A DNA stretch of 64,000 nt from Asterella californica (GCA_036924285.1 JAYKYS010000001.1:7465501-7529500); one strand, 5' to 3'. Shown: positions 1-11,178, counted from the first letter of the stretch. The notes: generated by a model from the letters alone, not told the origin. Program-made: numbers and translations.

Positions 1-170
1 TTTGTGAGAAGACGGGATTTCTAGATAAAACCCGTGTGTTTGTGTGTTTGAACAGATCTTAGAACTTAGAGCAGCGATACTTGTGCAAATCCTCTGTGGG
101 AACGATATCTTGGATACTAAATGAGCAAAAGGAGCAATCCTGCGTCACTACATATAGTGAGCATCATTTT

Positions 171-188
171 TGGTGCCGCTGCCGAGGA
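171..188 (+). other. Primer binding site of the left Ty3 element
   Basis: The sequence TGGTGCCGCTGCCGAGGA follows a T-run after the LTR tail. It closely resembles the plant Ty3 primer site TGGCGCCGTTGCCGGGGA, usually assigned to tRNA-Asp. The tRNA assignment is from memory of that family. Confidence 0.6.
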
Positions 189-693
189 CTTCATCTTAGT
201 AACGATTGTTCTAAGCTTTCTGGATCTGTGTGCCAGTAGTTAGTTTCATTCTGAACTAACTTGGATTGTAGTTGAAGTGTTGTGGAACTCTATCTTGCTA
301 GAAGACAGAGACCGCAGCGAGAAGCTGATGAGATACATCAGGAGGAACTGGAAGAAGCCGCTTCTTCGCTTTCAAGAGCTTCTTGGAAGACTCGATCTTG
401 GAAGACTGCAGTGAGTACAACATGAAACAAGAGAAAAAGACAGTCCGAACCTGTGAAAGATCTGAACAGATTGGAACAGATCGATCTAGTCTCCCAGATC
501 TAGTAGTAGAAGAAGAGGGACATCTCTTCTTAGCACTCTGATGGATGCCTCCGACTAGAGGAAGAAGCAGAAGACGCACGGGTAAAGACCTTGAATGGGT
601 ACATTCACCTCAGCGAACCGCGTCTAGAGAGCAGCGGGTATCCCTGAGACACCAAAGGAAAGAAGAGAGCTTAGGAAGATCCGATCAGTAGAT

Positions 694-1250
694 TTGGAAG
701 AACCTTCCATCTTGAGCATTATCTTTGGAGAAGACAGAAGCCAACCAGGTCACCACGTGTATAAAGTAGATTTTGGTACTGGTAACGCGGAAGACATCTT
801 CCCAAGTACGAGAGAGGCTTCTCAAAGTGAAAGAAGACTGGAGGAGATCGCTCCAGACATCTCAGAAGGCTACAGCGACAGCAGCTCTGACTCAGAAGAC
901 GACATTCGTGATTTAGACAAACTTGGGCCTTCGAGAAGACCATCTCTACCACCTAGGCCTGAAAGAGGAAGAAGTTGGCAGTCGCACCAGCCGGTAGTCG
1001 ACATGGCTTCCCACACTCGGCAGAAGTACCATCCGTACAACGAATGCTGACGCTGATGACTTCATCACGATGTTTGAGACCATCTCTCGATCCAACAAGG
1101 AAGACTTTGATGCCGACGGCTCCGTGTATTTCCTAGTTTGATGGTAGAGAAGGGAAGGAAATGGATGAGTAAAGCGTTGGATGACGAGTTAGTTATGACC
1201 GCTTGGGCTACTCTGAAGGCAGCTTTTTTGAAGAGGTTCAGAGGAGTGGG
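694..1250 (+). pseudogene. gag: gag fragment of Ty3/gypsy element, frame-broken
   Basis: An open stretch of about 118 codons (694-1050) is acidic and serine-rich, has no good ATG, and ends at a stop. The next frame (about 1040-1250) contains residues typical of a retrotransposon gag core: a segment reading FITMFETISRSNKEDF, then after a stop MVEKGRKWMSKAL and WATLKAAFLKRFRG, the usual Trp...Leu-Lys...Phe...Arg-Phe-Arg pattern. At least two stops or shifts interrupt it. The coding sequence is lost at about 1257, where an LTR fragment of another element abuts it. It is not expected to be functional. Confidence 0.5.
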
Positions 1251-1257
1251 TTATGAC

Positions 1258-1762
1258 CGGTGTCGCGCTACTTGGCGGCTACATGCTAGACTTCTACTCC
1301 GACGCTTGAGTTTAGTAGTTCTAGAAGTTAGCTCATATTACTTCTAGTCCTTTATACATATGTTTGACACCTTTGCATACGGTGTTGACACTATTGTGTT
1401 ATATATTTTGAGTCCTAGTAGGTTGATAGTATGTTATCTATCTTGTTCAAGCACTCCTGCGATTGTGCAGATGATATCATGCTTATCTATGTTGTGAAAG
1501 TACATAACTTAGGGTTTCCATGCTGATAAGGGTTTAAGCTCATGGGTTGTACTTACATGTCGCCCATGCATGCTTTGTAGATTGTTTAAGTTATCTTTTA
1601 GGGTTATGTGTTATTTTACATGCCTTCGCGTGAAGTTTAAGATTTACGCTGGCACTTTAGGGGGCTGACGTGGTAGCCTTTGAGTGAAGTTGAGTTACAA
1701 CGTGGATTAGGGCACTAAAGGACAGCCAGGTGGAGCTATGAACTCCCATTGGTCTGTTTTTG
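1258..1762 (+). repeat. LTR fragment, same family as 62557-62946
   Basis: This segment begins TGTCGCGCTACTT and matches 62557-62946 closely. Shared landmarks include the text around 'ctactccgacgcttgagttt', 'catacggtgtt' and 'gaactcccattggtctg'. Both copies agree up to the last 'gtctgtttttg' and then diverge, so this is a truncated LTR or one side of a recombination junction. The right-edge copy continues into a full LTR. Confidence 0.7.
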
Positions 1763-2275
1763 CTATGCGTTGGCGCATTGCTTACTACCGGTTTTTGGAA
1801 TTTTGTAAAATCCTGAAATATAGGATAATTTTTCCACCATTGGATCGCATACGATCGTGAGGTCACGTTAAAGAGAGATCCGTTAAGGAACGGACGCAAC
1901 GGGCGCGAGTACAGAAGCGAGCACAGGAGCAGAGGTGCGGTTTCTTTCGGTGAAGAAACATGGAAAGGTTATGACGCGGCGGAGGCTAGAGCAACAAGAA
2001 AATTTGGTCCCTCCGCGCAGACACGCCACAGGGCTTTTCTTGTTGAGTGAGGATCGATAGGATTGCGCATTTCACGTGTGCGTGTATCTGTTGGCTTTCA
2101 GCGTCTTTCAACGCTAAGGAACGTGGAAGATTCCTTGGAGATTGCTCCAGGTCTGAATTACACTTTTGATCCGGAGCGAAAGTTGATTATCGTGATTATC
2201 GGATCTGTCCTTCGTCCTACGGATGGAGTAGGATTTGGCAATCAGGTGGGTTGATTGTCACTTGACTAAAGAACA
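1763..2275. other. No gene seen
   Basis: No supportable coding region was seen. A short open frame at 2063-2254 has no recognisable similarity. The stretch may be degraded LTR or the 5' flank of the sugar-transporter pseudogene. Confidence 0.5.
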
Positions 2276-3122
2276 TTGTGTGTCCAGGAGGAAGTGTTTA
2301 AATCCTCGCTACTCCAGAGGAACCGGACCATCTGCTGTTTGGAAAGTATCAGTTTAGCACTTTGCTCGACATGTTCCCCACGTCTACAGCTTATATTTCA
2401 ATATCAAGCAACGTCCTTTAACCCTTCACATCTCCTTCCGTATGTGCGTGGTTTCTCATGTGGTTCCTCTGTACCTTCCAGAGTTGGCTCCTGCACATCT
2501 TAGAGGTGCGCTGAATATGATGTTTCAACTCGCTACAACCGTAGGTATTCTTACCGCAAATCTGATAAACTACGAAACTGCTCATTTACATCCTTGGGGC
2601 TGGAGACTTTCGCTGGGACTTGCCGCAGTACCAGCCTCTGTGCTCACTCTGGGAGGACTCTTCCTCCCGGAGACACCCAACAGTTTGATCGAGCGACAGC
2701 GCTTAGAGGAAGGCAAAGCTATGCTGGAAAGAATTCGTGGGGTGCAGAATGTGGAAGAAGAGTTCAAAGATCTGGTGCAAGCCAGCAGAGTCGCAAATCA
2801 GGTCAAGCATTCATTTAGAAATTTGCTGCAGAGAAGGAATCGTCCACAGTTGGTGATGGCGATCTTTCTGCCATTTTTCCAAATTGCGACCGGAATCAAT
2901 TCTGTGCTTTTTTATGAGCCACAACTGTTCCAGACTATTGGGTTCGGGAGCAGTGCAAGTTTGTACTCCGCTATCATTATCGGAGCAACTCTGTCACTTT
3001 CCACCTTCGTTGGAATCGCCTTGGTGGATAGAATGGGTCGTATGAAACTCTTCTATGCCGGACCTATTCTATTACCTTTCTATTATTTCTCTATATCGAC
3101 TGACTCGTTAAATTTAATCTGA
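2276..3122 (+). pseudogene. Sugar transport protein (STP-type MFS monosaccharide/H+ symporter) pseudogene
   Basis: The frame at 2442-3122 (226 residues) reads as the middle of an STP transporter. It has VPLYLPELAPAHLRGALN (the loop before TM5), a WGWRLSLGLAAVPAS segment, the family hallmark LFLPETPNSLIERQRLEEGK at the start of the central loop, then TM7-TM8 (FLPFFQIATGINSVLFYEP) and VDRMGRM. Intact family members are about 500 residues with 12 membrane helices. Here the N-terminal helices are decayed: only a weak match survives at 2335-2400 in another frame (KYQFSTLLDMFPTSTAY). Everything after about TM8 is missing and replaced by unrelated sequence. It would have imported hexoses across the plasma membrane, but this copy is truncated at both ends. 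Confidence 0.8.
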
Positions 3123-3562
3123 AGTTAGGAAGCAACAACATTTTGTTGATGGCTGTGTGGATAGTTGAACGGATTGGCTGACTGACTACTGAACGAGACA
3201 GTTGGGCCAGAATGGAAGTAGGACGACGGACGTTGTCAGGCCACTTCCAGCACGAGCACAGCAGCGATAGAGGTAAAATGAGCAGTGGATTTGTAATAGC
3301 GAACGTAGGCGCAAGAGCAGGAGGAGAAGTTGCTCACTCGACATCGTGTCTGTTTCATACGCAGCATCAGCAGGGTAGTCATTTTTCATCCTTGACGTCA
3401 CTGTCCTCTGGAAGTGGGGGTCCGGGCGGAGTGCTCGGATCTTCGTTCATGAGAAGCTCGCTGCCTCGTGCGAGTTATTGCTTAGATGCTCCCTACAACC
3501 TGAGCAAGTTGTGCGTGATTTTCCCGTTGTCGTTCTTTAGGATTGTGCCCCGATCGGGCTCC

Positions 3563-3679
3563 ATGGACAAACCGGTGAAGTACAGGAGGCCCCTAGTGCA
3601 GCTCTTGTTGTTCTTCGTATTGGGATTCACGTTAGGATGTGCTCCGTTGAGCTGGTTTGGACTGTCTCCCGTGACGTGA
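3563..3679 (+). pseudogene. Possible orphan first exon with a signal anchor
   Basis: An ATG at 3563 opens a 38-residue peptide: a basic start (MDKPVKYRRP) followed by about 18 hydrophobic residues (LVQLLLFFVLGFTLGCAPL). This is the layout of a type II Golgi or ER signal anchor of the kind found at the N-terminus of plant glycosyltransferases. It stops at 3677-3679 and no downstream exon can be recognised. Open frames around it (3212-3975) are serine-rich and low in information. It could be a captured or decayed 5' exon, or chance. The family is not identified. Confidence 0.25.
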
Positions 3680-5715
3680 AGTGCGGGTTGATGGTTGTGT
3701 TCCTGTTGAGAGTGTTGTTACTCCTTCCTGCTTGCATCGAGCTTGTGCTCTATTCTCATGCTTGGATGGTTGCAAGTGGAACTATCGCACATCCCGCGAT
3801 GAGTTGCGCACAGTCGCACTCAGCCAAAGATCATTTACAGCACATTCGCAACCACCATCAAGCAAGGAAAGAAGAGAAATTCACGCTGAGCACTTGCAAG
3901 CGTCTGTCGTCTTCGTGCTCTGATGTACTGCCTTGTTTGCCGCTTCTTATCGGAGCGTCTGCCTTGGTGGCCTGACCCTTACTACACCAACTTGGACACC
4001 GGTTTTTCTGCGCTATGACAGTGCTTAGGCTTCATGTCCTCTCCTCCTTACCTTTTCCGTCTTGAAGTAAATTTTCCAGACTTCGTGTCTGAGTGTATTT
4101 CGTAGTAGAGACTTTGTTTACTCCATCCCAGAATTCTGTTCAAGCAGAATTCTACATTGCCTATCTTCAAGGCTAGGGGTTATCCATGTATTTGTTGTAG
4201 CTCCGGTCTAGTCTTCTAGTCTTAACTTCTTAAGTACTGGTGATGAGGGTGTATTCCGTCTAACCTGAGATGCCTTCAAAATATTTTGGACTGAAAAGTG
4301 CTCCGTTTTGCTATTCGTTTCTTAACTATGGTTCTTTTTCTTTCTCTAGTTTATTAGTCAATTTTACTTCCTTTGGTGGGAATGTTTGCTTTCTTTCGAT
4401 TGCGTTGGGAGTTATGCTTATCAGAGTGTATGGTGTCATAGTTGCGATTCTTATGTTCATGTTTGTGCCAAGAGGACTTCGAGTAGCAGGTCGCATCAGG
4501 CCGCAGTGATCAATGCAAAACTTTCAGGCTAGACCGAATGTTAGGGGCTGTAGTGGACTCGTACCCATCGATGCGATATGGGGCCAGATTATTACATAGA
4601 CTACGAGCAATGCAAGATGATTTTGTCAGTATATGGTCTACGGACCATATCGTGTCAGCATTCACTCGGTTCTGACGTAAGCGGTGAAAAACTGAGTTTT
4701 CCTTCTCGTAGTTGTAGACGAGTTACTGAGAGAGCACTTCTGGACGACCTTCCTCTAGTGGTTATAATCATGACTGTATTGTACGAAAAGGGGTTACCTT
4801 AGTGTGCGGGGGAAGTTACTGTTTTCTCCCCAAAATGCTTTACCCGTGTACCATTATATATTTTATGAGAGTCAGTGTTTTCTCCGAGAATTGTTTACCC
4901 GTGCATCAATACATATATACATTGTACGAAAGGTCCGCACATGTTCGCTTGAAATGCACACAATTTACATGAACTGGCTTTATAGTTTCATAGGTTGTGC
5001 CACTTTGCCTGTATCTTCTATCTCACAATTTATGGAAGCTGAGATTACCACATCTAGAGCAGATACCTTGGGAACGGAAATGAAAAGGTTATATTTTCTT
5101 CATTGAGATTCTGAACATGCAGTCTACCTGTGTTGATGACTTTACACCTACCCTCTCATTTTCTGGCAGTTAAAACCATGACGTAAGAAAGAAGACGACT
5201 CTGTTTCTGCTCAGAGTTGTTGCTTTTCAGCAATGCCGCCATTCGCGTTGAAGGTTAGCTTTAACCGTTGAAGGCCTTTCTGGGTTCTTTCAGTAATCTA
5301 TGAACTTTGTTCGTAGATGTCTCGTGTAAAGAGTCCAGTATTCAGATGCAGCAAGATGATGATCATACTCTGATGTTCTGACTATATAGCTTGTCCAGTG
5401 CGTGAATGAGTCCATAAACTCAAGCAAGAAGAAGTGGCCTTTCTCCAGCTCCAGCCAGTCGTATAATGCTTAATAATGAGTTTTATTTGACAAACGCCAT
5501 CGCAAGAGACTCTCCTGAGGATATTTCTGATACCTACAACATAGTTTTGATGGGACTTAATCACGATAGCACCGACAGAGCATAAGCGACACTGGCGATG
5601 ACCACTTACAAAGCGATGAAAATTTCTGCAGGCTAAATGGATACATTTATAGTACTGACTTTCGGACGTGAATCGTTTCACGTCCACTTCTACTTGCCAC
5701 TTGGGTGAAGCAATC
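3680..5715. other. No gene seen
   Basis: Several short open frames (3637-3975, 4270-4509, 4578-4802, 4804-5106) lack recognisable domains. Around 4790-4945 there are short imperfect repeats ('gttttctccc', 'tttacccgtg', 'tgtacgaaa'). No RNA gene was recognised. Confidence 0.5.
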
Positions 5716-6054
5716 CTAACAGCAAGCAGCTTTTCTCAGCTTTTCTCTGGATCTCTGTAGTTCAGCTCTCATGATACCGGTTTCCCATCTCCTTCTCATA
5801 TAAGCAAACTGCAACTCCAGGAAACTTTCCCTCTTCTCGAATTATCTTTTCTCATCTTGTAAGGCATTTACCTTTGTCCTCAAGTCTGCGACTTCCTTCT
5901 CCGCTTCGACGGCTGCAAAATGGAGTTTCATGCATGTTTCCACATGCTTTTGCTCTTCCAAGTATAGCCTCTCCATCTTCACTGCCTTGAGTCTGCTGTC
6001 TATTTCCGCAAGCTGGAGACCGAGTACCTCCTCATTCTTATATGCAAGTAAACA
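5716..6054 (-). pseudogene. Coiled-coil protein fragment with one internal stop
   Basis: Read on the minus strand, one frame runs from about 6054 to a TAG at 5716-5718, interrupted only by one TAA. The first block (about 68 residues) is rich in Glu, Lys, Leu and Arg with heptad-like spacing, for example KNEEVLGLQLAEIDSRLKA and AAVEAEKEVADLRTKVNAL. The second block continues as FEKRESFLELQFAYMRRRW and MRAELQRSREKLRKAA. This composition is that of a long parallel coiled coil. No family can be named. It may be an exon of a larger spliced gene or a dead fragment; the TAA favours a dead one. Another coiled-coil fragment lies on the opposite strand at 8987-9496. Confidence 0.45.
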
Positions 6055-6707
6055 GATTCAGCGTAGTATTCAGCCTACTAAACAGATTCAACGCGGCATT
6101 GGCCTTGACTCACCACATCCGACTGAATACAGTAATAGTCTAGATTCCCTTTTCTGATGAATCTGATCGCTATCCTCAGAACAAATGCATGTAACCTTGC
6201 TTTAATGAAAGACTACCGAACGCACATTTCTGCGAACACATTTACCTGTGGACATAGAGATATCAGAATCTGATTTTTGTTCCGCGTCCTTTTTGTTAAA
6301 GGCTGTCAACCTTTACTATCAGTAAAGCTGACCCTCATCGAGAATATCCACCCTACCCCTCTCTCTGAAAGTACCTACCTAAGCAGTATCTCTGGTTGCT
6401 TTCTCGTTCTTGGAGTCAGCTACATACTGCTTGTGCTCCCTTGATCATCTGATTGCCTGGTTTTGTGCCCTGGAAAATATCCGTTCACTATCGACTGTCT
6501 GAACTCGTGATTTTCAAACCACTGATCTTACTGACAACATCGCTATCAGAAGGTCAGAATATACCACCTAAAATTTAAAGAGTGTGCTGATGTATTTCTT
6601 CCGATTTGCTGTGTACATAGCTACTCAGTTAACTAGTGATAAATCACTCGAACAAGTACTGTTGAATTTCCGTCTGACTCTAGGGAAAGACAGTCGAATT
6701 TAACCTG
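6055..6707. other. No gene seen
   Basis: AT-rich sequence without a supportable coding region or repeat. Confidence 0.5.
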
Positions 6708-6851
6708 TCTATCCTCTTCGGTGGAGGCTCCCCTGCTCGTCGGTTTTCAGATCCCAAGCTGTAGTTTGCAGTACTCATCAGTAAAGAGTTTCTTTCCAGA
6801 CAAAAATTAAGTCTTCATTGCGGTGCTAATGAAGGCTCAAATTCAAATTCA
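6708..6851 (+). repeat. 144-bp direct repeat, copy 1 (partner 9938-10081)
   Basis: Nearly identical to 9938-10081, offset by 3230 bp, with about two substitutions over the block. It begins at 'tctatcctcttcggtgg' and ends at 'attcaaattc'. The sharp edges and high identity suggest a recent copy event or a small mobile repeat. Confidence 0.85.
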
Positions 6852-8387
6852 TGCTCACACACTCCCCACAGGTGGTGACCCTACCCATGATGTCTGACAT
6901 CTAACATCTCTTACCGGTTGGAAATAAAGTGCATCTCTACCCAATATGACACGGATTCATCCTACATGTCTTAGTTCTAATCTTTGTCTATGGATTCGTT
7001 GGTTGAGTTTTCTCTTTTCCATCATACATGTCTTAGTTCTAATGGTATTTGTTTGTTCATGTTCTAATCTTTCTAATATTTTTGATGTGGTTCTCCAAGA
7101 GATGATCTTGGTGTTTCCCAAATAATCCATTAAATGACGTGTCATAATACAAGTAATGACATGAAATAAGGAACAATTTTAGAGAAGGAGAAAGAACTCA
7201 TGGAAAACCGTTAACACCATTTCATGAATCTTCCTTATATCAAGTAGTGATATGAAACCAGTTAAACCTCCCCTCCTGGTATAAGAGGGCCCTAATGGGA
7301 CTATTCTTCTCAGGTTTCTTTTAAATTCAAAATCCCTCTCTGGAAAGAGAGATTTTTCTGAAAAGTGAAAACTAACGGATTGGTTTTCGATAATGCTTAG
7401 ATAAAATATTAAAATATTTTTCTAGTAAAAGTCTAGTACTTTCTCCTGAATTTCATCGAATCTTATGCCTTCTTCTCAGATAACGGCACTTCAATTAGTG
7501 TATTTTAGCACTCTGCTTCTTTTCTTATCCGTCGTTGCTTTTACCTTCACTAATGTATGCAAACACACCGTACTACAAACACTATTACTTAGAACTTTTG
7601 CTTGGTTCTCGTTGCTTGAAAACACTTTACTTTATGCTGTTGCAGATAGTTTCATTTGCGTTCATCCACGCAAATGAAGCCATCTTTCTGCCAAGTTCAC
7701 TGGTCCACCACTTCACAAGAACCGTGAAAACAGCAACAGGTATAGCTTTACAAACCTCACTCAATTTCACCCTCTAGAGTTGAAGATAATAATCTTGCTT
7801 TTTCACAGCATTGTTTGGACTCTTCGGATCAACGCACTTCATTTGAGTCCTATGTTAGCTTTCTTGGTGTTGGGAGTGCTCACTTTCATCTTAAACACTA
7901 CTGTCCAGTCAGGCTGAGATTTTCTCTTGATACTTTAGTGCCCATTTAGCAGGGGTTTATAGTGGGGTCTTTGGTGTAGTTTACCGCCATGGGAGTGAAA
8001 TTCCACATGGCTTGGAGCTTCAGATTGTGTCCTGGAATACGGGGTCAGGTCACGAAGTTCCCCGTTGATAGCATCACTATGATATTTGTTCATGCATGGT
8101 GCCAACCCGGTTCTACTCCCTCGACTCATAGTGCCAAATATAAGAGCTCTCAAACTCAACATAGTTTCAAAGCCCTTTCCACCAGAAAAGCCGGAAATTT
8201 TCTTCCATCGCAAACATCGTCTAAGACAGTTCTAGTAAGAAATTGATTTGATCAGGATTTAATTCAATAATACTCATATATATAATAACACTCAATGGAC
8301 TCCGGTGAGGAAGAAGTTGCAGTTATAACAATGTTATCTGTAGGATTGATTCGACCACTAAGATATGATCTGATTAACCTCAGTTGT
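6852..8387. other. No gene seen
   Basis: AT-rich with short open frames only (6957-7145 minus, 7465-7777 plus, 7935-8246 both strands). None shows a recognisable domain. Confidence 0.5.
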
Positions 8388-8905
8388 CCCTTAAACCCTA
8401 CAGTCCAGTAATTCTTCTCTCTTGCTGAACCCATGTCTTCTTTCCTTCCTATGTTTGACTACATTGTAATTTGTGAAATTGATGAATAGATGTAAGTTCA
8501 TTTTTCATTTAATAGATTTTAGTTTCGTATAGAATCATATTCATGAAATCTATTTTCTGTGAGAGTTGCGAGAGTTAAGCTGATTGTCTAAATTCCCTTA
8601 GTCTCGCAGTTCTACCACTTTGTTATAACTTGTTTTATATTCTTATCAATATGATGTGATTATGTTCTGCAGGTGAAGCAAAGTGATAGTATTGATCCAA
8701 AGCAAGACCTACTGCAGCAAAGTGATAGTATCGATCCAAAGCAAGACCTTCTTTCATAACGACGTTTTATCTCTGAAATAAGTTTAGGAGATCATAACTA
8801 CTGCTTTTACTCACGAAGGTAAGACCTAAGACATCCAATTGAAATAGCTTTTTGTCTATTGTCATGATTATATTATATCTATCTTGGATAGAAAATGATA
8901 TATTT
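8388..8905 (+). repeat. About 520-bp direct repeat, copy 1 (partner 10607-11147)
   Basis: Matches 10607-11147 over its whole length with scattered substitutions and small indels. It includes an internal tandem repeat of 39 bp (40 bp in the other copy) built on 'caaagtgatagtat'. The two copies diverge abruptly after 'gatagaaaatgatat'. Copy 1 then runs into a hairpin and a coiled-coil frame, while copy 2 runs straight into the RPA1-like gene of the Helentron. Confidence 0.8.
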
Positions 8906-8930
8906 TTTCTCTCAATATTCAGCTGTTCTT

Positions 8931-8967
8931 CACGAAGGTAAGAAACATTTGATTTCTTACCTTCGTG
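8931..8967. repeat. Perfect 15-bp-stem hairpin
   Basis: CACGAAGGTAAGAAA at 8931-8945 is followed by a 7-nt spacer and its exact reverse complement at 8953-8967. The arm 'cacgaaggtaaga' also occurs unpaired near 8812 and 11054. The hairpin lies just past the point where the 520-bp repeat copies diverge. Confidence 0.85.
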
Positions 8968-8986
8968 ATATAAGAATCAGAGTTGT

Positions 8987-9496
8987 TTGTTTGATGTTCA
9001 CCACTGCAATTTTAGTAATTGGAAGGTGCAGACGATAAGAGGCGAGGTTAGGGACCGTGAGGATATGGCTGCCATTTGTGAGGAAGATCTCAAGGTCTAC
9101 AAAGATGCCGTCCAATCTTTGCAAAATGAAGTTAGTGAAAGTGAGACTAAAATGAAGGGAAGTGCAGACAAAGTGGCTCAGCTGGAAGAAAGCTTGCGCA
9201 ATGTAGAGTCTAAATGTATCGAGCTTGTAGAGAGGCTGAAAACTGCCGAAGAGAAGGTCAAGGGATACGAGAGCACTGCACAACTGCAACAGAATGATGT
9301 CATCCACTCTATAGGGATAATTGTAGAACTAAAAAGTATGGTTGCTATCTATGAACGGAAGATCAAGGAAGCTAGAGATTTACTGCAGTCAACTAAGCTC
9401 GAGGTAGATGAAGTGAGGTTAGAGATTGCGAAAAACTCCTCTATTCTGAAGGATCTTCAGTCCACGGTCCTTCAGGTCCGGAGCCCCGTTATGTAA
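8987..9496 (+). CDS. Coiled-coil protein exon, family unknown
   Basis: An uninterrupted frame of about 169 codons has no strong ATG until codon 27; a splice acceptor-like AG near 9026 may be the true exon edge. From about residue 25 it is highly charged and Leu-rich with heptad spacing, for example EEDLKVYKDAVQSLQNEVSE, LEESLRNVESKCIELVERLK and IYERKIKEARDLLQ. This predicts a continuous coiled coil. The frame ends at a stop at 9494-9496. It may be one exon of a larger gene, or a fragment carried with the repeat segments on either side. The function is unknown. Confidence 0.4.
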   Translation: MFDVHHCNFSNWKVQTIRGEVRDREDMAAICEEDLKVYKDAVQSLQNEVSESETKMKGSADKVAQLEESLRNVESKCIELVERLKTAEEKVKGYESTAQLQQNDVIHSIGIIVELKSMVAIYERKIKEARDLLQSTKLEVDEVRLEIAKNSSILKDLQSTVLQVRSPVM

Positions 9497-9937
9497 GACC
9501 TTCAGGATTATGTGAAATATTTTTTTTGACCATTGATGTTTCTTCTAGTTCGAGAAACGATGATCTGTAAGCGTTGAACCTGTGAGTTCATTTGTCGACT
9601 ATTTTGCTTGTGATAAGCCGCAACATATGTTTCTCCTGTAGTTCTTCTCTAGTCAATATTCCTAGATAAGTACAACTCTTCACCTGAAATAGTTTCCATG
9701 CAACCCTAATCTATAACGCATTGTGAGATCGGGTGAACCTCCTTCAGCAGATGGAACTTTTAGGTTCAATCTTGCCGTAAATACCTCGACTTCATGTATT
9801 AGCTAGGTTAAAGGTCATCATATTGTTGATACCAGTATGCATTGACAAAGAGTAGGATACTACATTATAGTAGATACCTCGCTTTGTCTGATGTTCAGTC
9901 CTTAGATGATTAAGTGTCGAGTTGATGAGATAGCAGC
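9497..9937. other. No gene seen
   Basis: Non-coding sequence between the coiled-coil frame and the second copy of the 144-bp repeat. Nothing was recognised in it. Confidence 0.5.
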
Positions 9938-10081
9938 TCTATCCTCTTCGGTGGAGGCTCCCATGCTCGTCGGTTTTCAGATCCCAAGCTGTAGTTTGCA
10001 GTACTCATCAGTAAAGAGTTTCTTTCCAGACAAAAATTAAGTCTTCATTGCGGTGCTAATGAAAGCTCAAATTCAAATTCA
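9938..10081 (+). repeat. 144-bp direct repeat, copy 2 (partner 6708-6851)
   Basis: Second copy of the near-identical block at 6708-6851, in the same orientation. Sequence on both sides differs from that around copy 1. Confidence 0.85.
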
Positions 10082-10606
10082 CGTTAAAATTTCGAGATGC
10101 AGAAAATAGAGTACTACTTTCTACTCTCATTATTAATAATATTTTACTGTATCAGGACTTTGTGTAACCGTTCCTTTTCTTACTTTATGAACATTCTCTG
10201 AATTATTTTATGTTTAGAATATTAATTATTCCACTCTTTGGTAATGTTTAATAAGATTATTAAAAAATTTTATAATGTTATAAATAATTTTTATAAATAT
10301 AGTTTACAAATATAGTTTGTCAATTTAGTTTTCCTCTTCGTGACTGAGCTGGAGCTGGGCTCGTTAGCTGCTGCTGGTCTTGTGAACTTATGTATTGGTA
10401 GTCATTGATCTTGAGCCAAGTATGTGGATCGAGAGTGATGAATAACGACGAAGATGATGCGAGTGCAGATCACGTAAAGGCAGCTTGTGGCCTTGCTTCG
10501 TCTGCTGCTACGTAACTTGAACTATTTCAGACTATTTCACTCTAACTCAACATGATCAGGCGATAGGATTGTTTAACTTGCGTTAAGAAGGAGACATGAA
10601 TTCAAC
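10082..10606. other. No gene seen; very AT-rich
   Basis: A strongly AT-rich stretch (about 10180-10330) followed by ordinary sequence. No coding or RNA gene was recognised. Confidence 0.5.
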
Positions 10607-11147
10607 CCTGTCCTCTAAACCTTACAGTCCAATAATTCTTCTGTCTTGTTGAACCCCTTTATTCTTTCCTTCCTTTGTTTGACTACATTGTAATTTGTAG
10701 AATTGATGAATAGTTGTAACTTCATTTTTCATTTAATAGATTTTAATTTTGTATGGAATCATAGTCACGAAATCTATTTTATGTGACAGTTGCGAGAGTT
10801 AAGCTGACTATAAAGGTCATTTGAAGATAAGTTGTTTTAGTCTCACAGTCCTACCACTTTGCTATAACTTCTTTTATATTCTTATCAATATGATGTGATT
10901 ACGTTCTGCAGGTGAAACAAAGTGATAGTATTGATCCAAAGCAAGACCTACCTGCAGCAAAGTGATAGTATCGATCCAAAGCAAGACCTTCTTTCATAAC
11001 GACATTTTTATCTCAGAAATAAGTTTACGAGATCATAAGTACTGCTTTTAATCACGAAGGTAAGACCTAAGACATCCAATTAAAATAGCTTTTTCTCTGT
11101 TGTCATGATTGTATATATTATATCTATCTTGGATAGAAAATGATATT
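10607..11147 (+). repeat. About 520-bp direct repeat, copy 2
   Basis: Partner of 8388-8905. It ends within 35 bp of the likely start codon of the RPA1-like gene, so it either supplies that gene's 5' flank or is host sequence abutting the left end of the Helentron. Confidence 0.8.
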
Positions 11148-11178
11148 ATGTGCGTTTTTCAGGTTCATCATATATACA

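Larger units (their letters stand above)
1..1257 (+). mobile_element. Ty3/gypsy LTR retrotransposon remnant: LTR tail, primer site, broken gag
   Basis: The window opens in the 3' tail of an LTR, followed by a primer binding site at 171-188 and then a leader and gag-like coding sequence. The order LTR, PBS, gag on the plus strand is that of a 5' end. The body is cut off near 1257, where a different LTR fragment begins, so protease, reverse transcriptase and integrase are absent. The PBS type is the one seen in plant Athila/Tat-like Ty3 elements. The left boundary lies outside the window. Confidence 0.65.
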
